A stretch of 5,223 nt of DNA, from the NCBI GenBank assembly GCA_029268325.1, contig JAJUGC010000192.1, positions 1 to 5,223 on the forward strand, in the 5' to 3' direction. The notes beneath the pieces are model-generated. The model saw nothing but the letters and a program-made list of their open reading frames with translations, was not told the DNA's origin and did no database searches. The DNA is from Gammaproteobacteria bacterium. Its GTDB lineage: Bacteria > Pseudomonadota > Gammaproteobacteria > Pseudomonadales > Oleiphilaceae. Both the position numbers and the translations under genes were made by a program. Each line of letters begins with the position of its first letter. The first letter of the stretch is position 1. This document shows positions 1 through 5,223 of this stretch, piece by piece.

Positions 1-1022
1 GCCGAGTTCTCGCCGATGCCTCCGGTAAAAATGAGCGCATCAATGCGGGGGAGGGCAACCGCCAGGCCACCAATGGCCTTGGCCAGGCGATAGCAGAAGA
101 TTTCGATGGCCAGCTGGGCCAGCTCGTGGCCACTTGCGGCTGCTTCCTGCAAGGCGCGCATGTCATTGCTCAACCCGGAGAGGCCCTGCAGGCCGCTTTC
201 CTTGTTGAGCAGACGGTTCAGCTCATCAATGGTATAGCCACAACTGGTGGCCAGGTGAATCAGCAGGCCCGGGTCTACGTCGCCGCTGCGGGTGCCCATG
301 ACCAATCCTTCCAGGGGCGTTAGCCCCATGGTGGTATCCACACTCTGCCCCTGGGCAATGGCGGTGGCGCTGCACCCATTGCCCAGGTGGGCGCTGATCA
401 AAAAGCACTCCTCCAGCGGTTTATTAAGGAGCTTGGCCGCTTGTTCGGCAACAAAACGGTGGCTGGTGCCATGGAAGCCATAGCGGCGGATAGCCTGTTC
501 CTGATAGAGGCTGTAGGGAATGGCGTAGAGGAAAGCCTTGGGGGGAAGCGTCTGGTGGAAGGCGGTATCGAATACTGCAACTTGCTGCAGGTGAGGGTAG
601 AGCTTGCGCATAAAGCGGATACCCTGCAGGTTGGCAGGATTATGCAAGGGTGCCAGTTTGGCACAGGCTTCAATCTTGTCTTCCACCAGATCGTCAATGA
701 TAACGGAGCTTCGGAACGATTCTCCGCCATGGACTACCCGGTGACCAATACCCAACAGGCGCTTGGGATGGAGATCCATAATGCTCAGCTCGGCCAGGAC
801 CTTGTCCATGGCTTGCTCATAGCTACAGCCAGGGGCATGGACAATCACTTTTTCCGGTTTGTCCGTGCCTTTTTTGGGGGGATCAATAACGATGCGTGCA
901 TCGTCGCTGCCCAAACGTTCGGCAATTCCGGAAACAATGGTTTCATGGCTGTTGAGACGGATAACGGCAAACTTGATGGAGGAGCTGCCACTGTTAATGA
1001 CAAGAATTGATTGGTCAGACAT
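1..1022 (-). CDS. ackA: Acetate kinase, C-terminus cut by the window edge
   Basis: Cytoplasmic acetate kinase interconverts acetate + ATP and acetyl phosphate + ADP, normally paired with phosphotransacetylase (Pta). The reverse strand from the ATG at 1022 stays open for 340 codons to the left edge; enzymes of this family are about 400 residues, so roughly 60 C-terminal residues are missing. The N-terminus begins MSDQSILVINSGSSSIKF, the first acetate kinase signature (N10, S13-S15, K17). The second is LGIGHRVVHGGESF around R95. Further expected active-site residues are D152 in VFDTAFH, H184 in GFHGTSH and R245 in MGTRSGDVDPG. The last visible residues, IFTGGIGENS, are the conserved segment near the nucleotide site. 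No stop or frameshift is seen. The start is supported by the family N-terminus; only a weak GGA lies upstream. Whether pta follows, as is common, cannot be seen. Confidence 0.97.
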   Translation of the reverse strand, partial: MSDQSILVINSGSSSIKFAVIRLNSHETIVSGIAERLGSDDARIVIDPPKKGTDKPEKVIVHAPGCSYEQAMDKVLAELSIMDLHPKRLLGIGHRVVHGGESFRSSVIIDDLVEDKIEACAKLAPLHNPANLQGIRFMRKLYPHLQQVAVFDTAFHQTLPPKAFLYAIPYSLYQEQAIRRYGFHGTSHRFVAEQAAKLLNKPLEECFLISAHLGNGCSATAIAQGQSVDTTMGLTPLEGLVMGTRSGDVDPGLLIHLATSCGYTIDELNRLLNKESGLQGLSGLSNDMRALQEAAASGHELAQLAIEIFCYRLAKAIGGLAVALPRIDALIFTGGIGENS

Positions 1023-1059
1023 CACTTGATCCAAGCTGGTTATGGAATTGTCGTGACGC

Positions 1060-1085
1060 ATTCTAGGTGCACCAGTGCAGCACTG
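1060..1085 (-). promoter_or_regulatory. Possible ackA promoter -10 with adjacent palindrome
   Basis: On the minus strand a TAGAAT hexamer (1065-1060), close to a sigma70 -10, lies 38 bases before the ackA ATG. Just upstream is a perfect 6-bp inverted repeat, CAGTGC-A-GCACTG (1073-1085), falling where a -35/-10 spacer would be. No good -35 is visible at 16-18 bp. The arrangement suits a repressor or activator site, but both the promoter and its regulator are inference. Confidence 0.3.
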
Positions 1086-1480
1086 TACTTTCACGACGTT
1101 CATTGGGAGCCCGATACATTAAGCTGAAACCGCCCGGCTCAGGGAAGGACTGTGCTCGGACTCTGGAAAAGAGTGACTGAGAAAAGAGCGACTGAAAGGC
1201 AGTCGCCTCCTGTACTTTCTGTACACTCCAGTGCTTGAGCTCAATCCTGCACTGATCCGGCCGTGCTCCAGGCTCATAACTCCCGCCTGCTAATGCCTCC
1301 AGGGACGAACAGGGGATATGCATTTACGATTGTCGGGTGTTTTTACGGGTAGTTAGATTAATCAGTGCCGACCCGAAAGGCCATATGTGGCGGCGGCAAA
1401 ATACTATAATGCTGACCAGATAGCTCTGTAGATACCACTTTGGTCGCAAGGGCTGTAAAAACAAATTTTTAAAGGAGAGG
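1086..1480. other. Gene-free spacer between ackA and the tRNA-Glu promoter
   Basis: I see no convincing gene here. Short open frames on the minus strand (about 1063-1323 and 1324-1518) have no recognisable protein features. Visible items are a 15-bp tandem duplication (1166-1195), the palindrome TTGAGCTCAA (1235-1244), a small hairpin TGTAC-tttct-GTACA near 1211-1225, a distant inverted repeat TCGGGT/ACCCGA (1333-1338 and 1371-1376), and a perfect plus-strand TATAAT at 1405-1410 without a good -35. None points to a definite function. Confidence 0.5.
1166..1195. repeat. 15-bp tandem duplication
   Basis: Two adjacent copies of GAAAAGAGYGACTGA (1166-1180 and 1181-1195) differ at one base, T in the first and C in the second. 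They lie in the ackA-tRNA spacer about 145 bp upstream of the ackA start. This is most simply a slippage duplication; two copies of a binding site is possible but unsupported. Confidence 0.8.
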
Positions 1481-1509
1481 TTGACAGCCAGGGTTCGCTT
1501 CCATATTAT
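1481..1509 (+). promoter_or_regulatory. Sigma70 promoter of tRNA-Glu, stringent type
   Basis: A perfect -35 TTGACA (1481-1486), a 17-bp spacer and a -10 TATTAT (1504-1509) stand upstream of the tRNA. The bases after the -10 (ACGCGCC) form a GC-rich discriminator, the known hallmark of stable-RNA promoters under ppGpp/DksA control. Transcription should begin near 1516, leaving about a 30-nt leader before the tRNA. An imperfect inverted repeat, with arms CGCG (1511-1514/1531-1534) and ACCT/AGGT (1517-1520/1525-1528), spans the start region. Confidence 0.88.
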
Positions 1510-1546
1510 ACGCGCCACCTCACGAGGTAACGCGTAAAGCAGCAGC

Positions 1547-1622
1547 GTCCCCTTCGTCTAGAGGCCTAGGACACCGCCCTTTCACGGCGGCGACAGGGGT
1601 TCGACTCCCCTAGGGGACGCCA
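1547..1622 (+). tRNA. tRNA-Glu (anticodon UUC)
   Basis: A complete 76-nt cloverleaf. The acceptor stem is GTCCCCT (1547-1553) with AGGGGAC, followed by discriminator G and an encoded CCA (1620-1622). The anticodon stem is CCGCC/GGCGG (1574-1578/1586-1590) with loop CTTTCAC, placing anticodon TTC at 1581-1583. The T arm is AGGGG-TTCGACT-CCCCT. The sequence is nearly identical to Escherichia coli tRNA-Glu from memory. It appears to be a single-gene transcript, since no rRNA or other tRNA lies next to it. No second copy of its 3' end is visible, so nothing here suggests an integrated element using this tRNA as an att site. Confidence 0.98.
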
Positions 1623-1885
1623 TCTCTTTCCTGAGATGAATAAGCTGCAAGATGACTCATCCTCCGGGTCATAGGCTCTTCTTAAATTCCTCCCAAGATT
1701 CCTCAAATCCCTTCAGAAATACTTTTTTCAAAACAAATTATTCTTCTGGTGCTTATCTTTGCTGTCTTGTGCAGGCCTCCGTCTGCCACAGAATAGCTGT
1801 GTCATGGGAAGTTCCCGTAGCTAATTCCTGGGATTGCTCCGGAGCTCAAGGCACCAGAGTTTTAGAAAGTGCCTGGGACTTGGGA
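1623..1885. other. Gene-free spacer between convergent tRNA-Glu and nhaA
   Basis: No convincing coding region; the longest plus frame (1652-1906) is low complexity and resembles no family I know. A short hairpin, ATCTC/GAGAT (1622-1626/1633-1637), follows the tRNA directly and may help 3' processing, but has no T tract. Other small dyads are ATGACTC/GGGTCAT (1652-1658/1666-1672), CACAG/CTGTG (1787-1791/1797-1801), GGGAA-G-TTCCC (1806-1816) and the palindrome GCTCCGGAGC (1836-1845). A T6 run at 1723-1728 lacks a preceding GC stem. A clear intrinsic terminator for the tRNA is not seen. Confidence 0.5.
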
Positions 1886-1920
1886 TTTGGTCGCCCCCCC
1901 TCTTAGAGGGGCTGACCAAA
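1886..1920. terminator. Strong stem-loop downstream of nhaA, possible terminator
   Basis: A long imperfect hairpin: outer arms TTTGGTC (1886-1892) and GACCAAA (1914-1920), inner arms CCCCTC (1897-1902) and GAGGGG (1906-1911) around a TTA loop, with an asymmetric bulge that includes part of a C7 run. It begins 20 bases after the nhaA TAG and lies between converging transcripts. It is strong enough to stop polymerase or protect 3' ends, but neither strand has a T tract after the stem: the plus strand continues with A6 and the minus strand with ATCCC. A canonical intrinsic terminator is therefore not proven. Confidence 0.45.
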
Positions 1921-1939
1921 AAACTGTTCATGGGAGGGC

Positions 1940-3298
1940 CTAATGGTTCATTCGTGCCCGCTTGCGTATCAGAATTGTGCCGCAGATCAGTCCCAAGATT
2001 GCTGCTATCAACGAACCGATCAGAACGCCCAACTTCGCAGCACTGAGCAGGTTGGGGTCGTTGAAGGCCAGCATGCCGATGAAGATGGACATGGTAAAGC
2101 CGACTCCGGCGAAGAGGCCGATCAGCATGATGCCTGCCCAGCTAACGCCTCTTGGTAGCGTACCAAGGCCGAGACGCACCATAAGCCATGTCATGCCAAA
2201 GATGCCCAGAGGCTTGCCTAACACCAACCCTGTAATTACACCCAAGGTTACCCACCGGGCGCCATCTACCTCCAGGTTAATTCCGTCCAGGGAGATCCCT
2301 GCATTGGCTAGGGCAAATATGGGCATGATGGCGAAGGCTACCCAGTAGTGCAGAGCAGACTGAATCCTTACCACTGGCGGCAGTAACTCCCGCTGGGCCA
2401 GGCGCAGCTGTCGTAACTGCTGGCTCATCGTTTCCGGGTTGCTATTCGCTGCGGAGCCGCGTCCAATCAGATCGTTGACAACCCGTGCCAGCATATCCAG
2501 TGGCCGCTCGTGCATACGCACCGGAACCACTGGTGTCATCAGGCCCAGAACCACGCCGGCCAGGGTTGGGTGAGCGCCGGTCTTCAGCATTCCAAACCAG
2601 AGTACTGCACCAGGAATCACATAGGCATAGGCGCTGCCAATCCCGATCTGCTGCAACGCCAACACCATCAGTATGCCCAGGCCGGCGATCAGGAAGCCGC
2701 TGAAGTCCAACCCTTCGGAATAGAACAGCGCAATGATCAAGATGGCTACGACGTCATCAATGATTGCCAGGGCCAATAGAAAGATTCGCACGCTGCTGGG
2801 CATGGAGCGGCCCAAAAGGGCTAGCAGCCCAACTGCAAAGGCAATATCCGTGGCGGTGGGAATGGCCCAGCCATTCAACCCGGGGCTTCCTGGGTTGAAG
2901 GTGATATAGATGATGGCCGGCACCAGCACGCCACCTGCGGCTGCGGCGATCGGCAGTATCGCTTGGCGCACATCGCTTAGTGAGCCTTCGTGGATCTCCC
3001 GTTTTACCTCCATGCCAACGACCAGGAAGAACACCGTCATCAGCGCATCATTGATCCAGAAATGCAGCGGTTGTGAAAAACTCAGACTGCCCAGCCCGAT
3101 GGAGAGGTGCGTATGCCAGAGTGTGAAGTAAGACGGAGCGTATGGGGAGTTGGCCCAGGCCAGGGCGATAATGGCTGCGACCAGCAGGATAATTCCGCTG
3201 GAAGCCTCAATGTGCATAAAACGTTCAACAGTGGCAAACGCCCTTTGGGCCAAAAGCTGGGCGCGTGGCAAATCCTGCCCGGATTGGCGGTGAGTCAT
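1940..3298 (-). CDS. nhaA: Na+/H+ antiporter NhaA
   Basis: Inner-membrane secondary transporter exchanging cytoplasmic Na+ (or Li+) for periplasmic H+, used in salt tolerance and alkaline pH homeostasis. The ATG at 3298 gives 452 residues, TAG stop at 1940-1942. The expected hydrophobic helices are present. Conserved NhaA residues are visible: WINDALM near 81-87, EVKRE near 97-101, the TATDIAFA motif with D151, ALAIIDD with the cation-binding pair D181-D182, H243 in TGAHPTLAG (E. coli H225), K362 in GLVLGKPLG (E. coli K300), and [10 protein letters not shown] near the C-terminus. The protein is longer than E. coli NhaA (388): it has an N-terminal extension of about 20 residues and a hydrophilic insertion of about 40 residues around 265-310, a form I believe occurs in other proteobacterial NhaA. 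The ATG was chosen over a GTG at 3316 because AGGAG lies 9 nt before the ATG. It is divergent from macA. Confidence 0.97.
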   Translation of the reverse strand: MTHRQSGQDLPRAQLLAQRAFATVERFMHIEASSGIILLVAAIIALAWANSPYAPSYFTLWHTHLSIGLGSLSFSQPLHFWINDALMTVFFLVVGMEVKREIHEGSLSDVRQAILPIAAAAGGVLVPAIIYITFNPGSPGLNGWAIPTATDIAFAVGLLALLGRSMPSSVRIFLLALAIIDDVVAILIIALFYSEGLDFSGFLIAGLGILMVLALQQIGIGSAYAYVIPGAVLWFGMLKTGAHPTLAGVVLGLMTPVVPVRMHERPLDMLARVVNDLIGRGSAANSNPETMSQQLRQLRLAQRELLPPVVRIQSALHYWVAFAIMPIFALANAGISLDGINLEVDGARWVTLGVITGLVLGKPLGIFGMTWLMVRLGLGTLPRGVSWAGIMLIGLFAGVGFTMSIFIGMLAFNDPNLLSAAKLGVLIGSLIAAILGLICGTILIRKRARMNH

Positions 3299-3357
3299 GG
3301 TAAGAATCTCCTGCACGGGCGGCCCGACCCATGCGTAAAACCTGTCCTACCCGCAAC
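3299..3357 (-). promoter_or_regulatory. Structured nhaA 5' leader, candidate cation riboswitch
   Basis: The roughly 60 bases before the nhaA ATG can form several mutually competing pairings on the minus strand. GGTAGG (3351-3346) can pair with CTTACC (3304-3299) immediately before the start codon. TGCG (3355-3352) can pair with CGCA (3335-3332), which would create a pseudoknot with the first pairing. CGGG-CCG-CCCG (3326-3316) forms a GC hairpin just upstream of the AGGAG. Known Li+/Na+ riboswitches (the nhaA-I/Li-I class) sit in exactly this position before nhaA. The match is by location and general look only; I cannot score a covariance model here. A plain unstructured leader remains possible. 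Confidence 0.42.
3308..3312 (-). promoter_or_regulatory. Ribosome binding site deciding the nhaA start
   Basis: AGGAG on the minus strand (3312-3308) is followed by 9 nt and then ATG at 3298. A start at the in-frame GTG (3316-3314) would place this Shine-Dalgarno inside the gene, so the ATG is preferred. Confidence 0.85.
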
Positions 3358-3358
3358 A

Positions 3359-3383
3359 TCGCGGCGACACACCTTTGCCGCGA
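3359..3383. promoter_or_regulatory. Perfect 7-bp dyad at the presumed nhaA transcription start
   Basis: TCGCGGC (3359-3365) and GCCGCGA (3377-3383) form a perfect inverted repeat around an 11-base centre. It lies immediately downstream of the putative nhaA -10, so the start site would fall inside it. It could be an operator for a regulator such as an NhaR-type protein, or, if transcription starts further upstream, the first hairpin of the leader RNA. Function is inferred from position only. Confidence 0.45.
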
Positions 3384-3384
3384 C

Positions 3385-3413
3385 AATATAGCGGTTTGAC
3401 GTACGCGATTCCA
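3385..3413 (-). promoter_or_regulatory. Putative nhaA promoter
   Basis: On the minus strand TATATT (3390-3385) matches the sigma70 -10 at five of six bases. With a 17-bp spacer, TGGAAT (3413-3408) is a weak -35 at three of six. Transcription would start near 3378 and give an 80-nt leader. The weak -35 fits a promoter that needs an activator, but no activator site is proven. Confidence 0.4.
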
Positions 3414-3828
3414 GCAATGCTGACCTAAAAGTTGGGCTGCTAGAATCTGGTTGGCCGCCTACGGATGGGCTCAGGGTGGCTGGTGAAGAGGGTAAATACG
3501 CACCTTTGGTTTGTTCCAAAGTTTGCAGAAGGAGGATGCCAGCAGCTGATTCCAAAAGCCTTGCCGGAATGTGGAAACAATGGATTAGGAATGTGTAAAC
3601 AATAAGGAAATGTTGGGTCAGACCCGTCTTTGGGCCTGCTGTTGACTTCCATTGTAGTTGAGGTCGGTTATTATTCTGGGCGAGGTTAGTAGATGGTGTG
3701 GTCAACTTTATAGGCTCTCTGGGCCGTACAGTTGGTCAGAAGCGGACGCTGAACTTGCAGGACAGTGTTCAATCAAACCGGATGCCACCAGGCTCCCCCA
3801 AATTTATCTATTTGCAGTCCTTCATCCT
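3414..3828. other. Divergent nhaA-macA spacer, no gene seen
   Basis: No supported coding region. A minus-strand frame (3295-3705) overlaps the nhaA leader and has no recognisable motif. The stretch holds a perfect hairpin CTTTGG-tttgtt-CCAAAG (3504-3521), a 22-bp-period direct repeat (3566-3603), an 11-bp palindrome GGGTC-A-GACCC (3615-3625), a TTGACT at 3642-3647 and an AT-rich TATTAT at 3669-3674 that are 21 bp apart, too far for a normal sigma70 pair, and a TTTATA at 3707-3712 without a good -35. The macA promoter is therefore not identified. Confidence 0.5.
3566..3603. repeat. Direct repeat with 22-bp period, possible regulator site
   Basis: GGAATGTGGAAACAAT (3566-3581) and GGAATGTGTAAACAAT (3588-3603) match at 15 of 16 positions and start exactly 22 bp apart, two helical turns. 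On the minus strand each contains TGTTT followed by A or C, resembling PhoP half-sites, whose usual period is 11 bp. The position between two divergent genes suits a regulator binding on one DNA face, but which gene it serves is unknown. Confidence 0.65.
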
Positions 3829-5034
3829 ATGAATGATAAAGTCGCAGTTTCCCTTGATCTGCCTGTTGCAAAGAAAAACCAACGTCTGTTGCCCCGCTTG
3901 CTTTTCCTATTGGCCATCATTGCCTGCTTGGTAGCGGGCGCCTACTGGCTCTGGGGCAGCAAGAGCAATCCCGTAAATCCCCAAAACATTCTGACCGTGG
4001 AAAAAGGCACAGTTGAAGAGAACGTAACCGCACTTGGTAACTTGCAACCACGGAGCTATGTGGATGTGGGGGCCCAGGTGTCCGGGCAGTTGAAGAAGCT
4101 GTATGTGGACATTGGCGATTAGGTGAAGGAAGGGGACTTGCTGGCCGAGATCGATGCAACGGTGCAATTGGCTCGGGTTGAGGCCAGTCGGGCCCAGTTG
4201 AAGGGATTACAGGCCCAGTTGGCGGAACGGGAGGCCCAGTTGGAACTGGCGCAGCACCAGTTCCAGCGCCAGCAGCGCCTGAGGAGCCAAAGTGCGACAA
4301 GCGAGGAGGCTTACCAGAGCGCCCTGGCCAGCGTCAAAGTGACCCAGGCCCAGATTGAAATGCTCAAGGCCCAAATCCAGCAGACAGAGTCCAGCCTGAA
4401 AGGGGAGGAGGCGACCCTTGGCTATGCCCGGATTTATGCGCCCATGGCCGGTACCGTCGTGTCTTTGGAGGCCCGGGAGGGGCAAACTCTGAATGCCAAC
4501 CAGCAGGCGCCCATCATCCTGCGGATTGCAGACCTGTCCACCATGACGGTGTGGACCCAGGTCTCGGAGGCGGACGTGCCCAAGTTGAGAGAAGGTATGG
4601 AAGTCTATTTCTCCACCTTAGGCTCACCCAACCGCCGCTGGCACGGCACCCTGAGTCAGGTCCTGCCTACGCCGGAGGTCCTGAATAACGTGGTTCTCTA
4701 TACGGCACTCTTTGATGTGGCGAACCCCAAGCAAGAACTCATGACTCAAATGAGTGCCCAGGTTTTCTTCGTGATTGCCAAGGCGGAAGATGTGGTGACA
4801 GTGCCCATGGCTGCCTTGAACCCTGTTGATCGCGGAGCCAAGCGCTACCAGGTTCAGGTGCTGACTGCCGGCGGGGTGCCCGAATGGCGGGAAGTGAAAG
4901 TGGGAGTGAGCAATCGGGTGACAGCCGAGATTACCGAAGGGCTCCAGGTGGGCGAAAAGATTGTTATAGGTGGTCAGCGGCCTTTGGCCGGTGGTGAGGC
5001 TGCTAACCGCTCTCCGCGTTTCCGGGGTCTCTGA
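3829..5034 (+). pseudogene. macA: MacA-type membrane fusion protein interrupted by in-frame TAG
   Basis: Periplasmic adaptor (HlyD/RND-MFP family) joining the MacB ABC transporter to a TolC-like channel. Read through the TAG at codon 98 it is 401 codons; E. coli MacA has 371 residues. An N-terminal membrane anchor spans about residues 20-42. The first lipoyl half (VDVGAQVSGQLKKLYVDIGD, 78-97) is broken by the stop and resumes VKEGDLLAEID. A Q/E/R-rich coiled-coil hairpin follows (about 110-192) with a TolC-contact RLS pattern at R147, L151 and S158. The second lipoyl half is YARIYAPMAGTVVSLEAREG (199-218), then the beta-barrel and membrane-proximal domains, with LPTPEVLNNVVLY at 279-291. The reading frame is otherwise clean. 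The ATG at 3829 is chosen because it precedes the anchor, though no Shine-Dalgarno is visible. A GTG directly after the stop (4123) could open a 303-residue fragment lacking the anchor. macB follows with a one-base overlap. The family assignment is firm; whether the gene is dead, read through or misread is not known. Confidence 0.85.
4120..4122 (+). other. In-frame amber codon inside macA
   Basis: The codons read GAC ATT GGC GAT TAG GTG AAG GAA GGG GAC. At this place relatives have GD-x-VK with x usually K, Q, E or R, and codons CAG, AAG and GAG are each one substitution from TAG. nhaA in the same window ends with TAG, so general recoding of TAG as sense is unlikely. No suppressor tRNA is present in the window. 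Confidence 0.95.
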
Positions 5035-5223
5035 TGACGAATCTGGCAGTCAAAGCAGATCTGGCAACTCCTCTGATTGAGCTGCGGGATATCCGTAAGA
5101 CCTATACCACGGGGGGAGAGGTTTCGGTGGAGGTGCTGAAAGGCATTTCCCTGAAAATTTATCCGGGGGAGTTTGTCGCCATTATGGGGGCCTCAGGTTC
5201 CGGCAAGTCGACCCTGATGAACA
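5034..5223 (+). CDS. macB: MacB-type ABC transporter, N-terminal fragment at the window edge
   Basis: Inner-membrane ATPase/permease that, with MacA and a TolC-like channel, exports substrates such as macrolides, peptides or other amphiphiles in known members. Only 63 residues are in the window, the start of the N-terminal nucleotide-binding domain. The visible text is typical: [12 protein letters not shown] with the A-loop tyrosine Y24, [21 protein letters not shown], and a complete Walker [10 protein letters not shown] at 52-60, followed by LMN as in E. coli MacB. Family members are about 650 residues, so most of the gene lies to the right. Its ATG (5034-5036) shares the A of the macA TGA (5032-5034), so translation is probably coupled to macA; the only upstream Shine-Dalgarno-like string is a weak GGGG. 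The macA amber codon could therefore reduce MacB production. Other LolD/MacB-like families share this N-terminus, but the macA neighbour favours MacB. Confidence 0.93.
   Translation, partial: MTNLAVKADLATPLIELRDIRKTYTTGGEVSVEVLKGISLKIYPGEFVAIMGASGSGKSTLMN

Noticed and set aside
387..1010. 207-codon plus-strand open frame
   Set aside because: It is the antisense shadow of ackA, in register with its codons, and has no family features of its own.
1063..1323. 86-codon minus-strand open frame upstream of ackA
   Set aside because: Its only regularity (FQSLFSQSLFS) comes from the 15-bp DNA duplication; it has no recognisable family and covers the presumed ackA promoter.
1324..1518. 64-codon minus-strand open frame
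   Set aside because: It overlaps the tRNA-Glu promoter and has no recognisable protein signal.
1547..1622. tRNA-Glu as an integration site for a mobile element
   Set aside because: No integrase gene and no repeated tRNA 3' end are visible in the window.
1652..1906. 84-codon plus-strand frame downstream of the tRNA
   Set aside because: Irregular composition, no known motif, and it runs into the stem-loop near the nhaA end.
3314..3316. GTG start for nhaA, six residues longer
   Set aside because: It would put the clear AGGAG inside the coding region; the ATG at 3298 is correctly spaced from it.
3642..3674. TTGACT and TATTAT as a macA promoter
   Set aside because: The spacer is 21 bp, too long for a normal sigma70 promoter.
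3295..3705. 136-codon minus-strand frame overlapping the nhaA leader
   Set aside because: It shows no family motif, is Ser/Thr/Arg-rich like noncoding DNA, and covers the likely nhaA promoter and ribosome binding site.
3658..3828. TTG-started upstream extension of macA
   Set aside because: The added 57 residues have no family match, TTG is a rare start, and the ATG at 3829 sits correctly before the membrane anchor.
4120..4122. TAG recoded as a sense codon throughout the genome
   Set aside because: nhaA ends naturally at TAG (1940-1942) at the usual family C-terminus, so TAG works as a stop here.

Overview
The window looks like chromosomal DNA of a moderately GC-rich gammaproteobacterium, probably marine or halotolerant. 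The evidence is a tRNA-Glu nearly identical to the enterobacterial one with an encoded CCA, an acetate kinase, an NhaA-type Na+/H+ antiporter and a MacAB-type efflux operon. The genus cannot be fixed from the sequence alone.

Layout, left to right: (1) 1-1022, minus strand: acetate kinase (ackA), missing its C-terminus at the left edge. (2) 1023-1546: a long gene-free spacer with a palindrome next to a possible ackA promoter, a 15-bp tandem duplication, and a near-consensus promoter at 1481-1509 that drives (3) tRNA-Glu(UUC), 1547-1622, plus strand. (4) 1623-1939: a gene-free convergent spacer with a strong stem-loop close to the end of nhaA. (5) 1940-3298, minus strand: nhaA, with a clear ribosome binding site and a structured leader (3299-3357) that may be a cation-sensing riboswitch. 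(6) 3384-3828: a divergent spacer with a probable nhaA promoter and a 22-bp-period direct repeat. (7) 3829-5034, plus strand: macA, a membrane-fusion protein gene interrupted by an in-frame TAG at codon 98. (8) 5034-5223, plus strand: the start of macB, sharing one base with the macA stop and running off the right edge.

The genes are separate housekeeping and accessory units, not one pathway. AckA serves acetate/acetyl-phosphate metabolism, NhaA exports sodium and regulates internal pH, and MacA and MacB would form an ATP-driven tripartite pump with a TolC-like outer membrane channel.

I found no clearly new multi-gene system. The two points most worth following are the amber codon in an otherwise intact macA and the structured nhaA leader. 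There is no CRISPR array, transposase gene or phage gene in the window.
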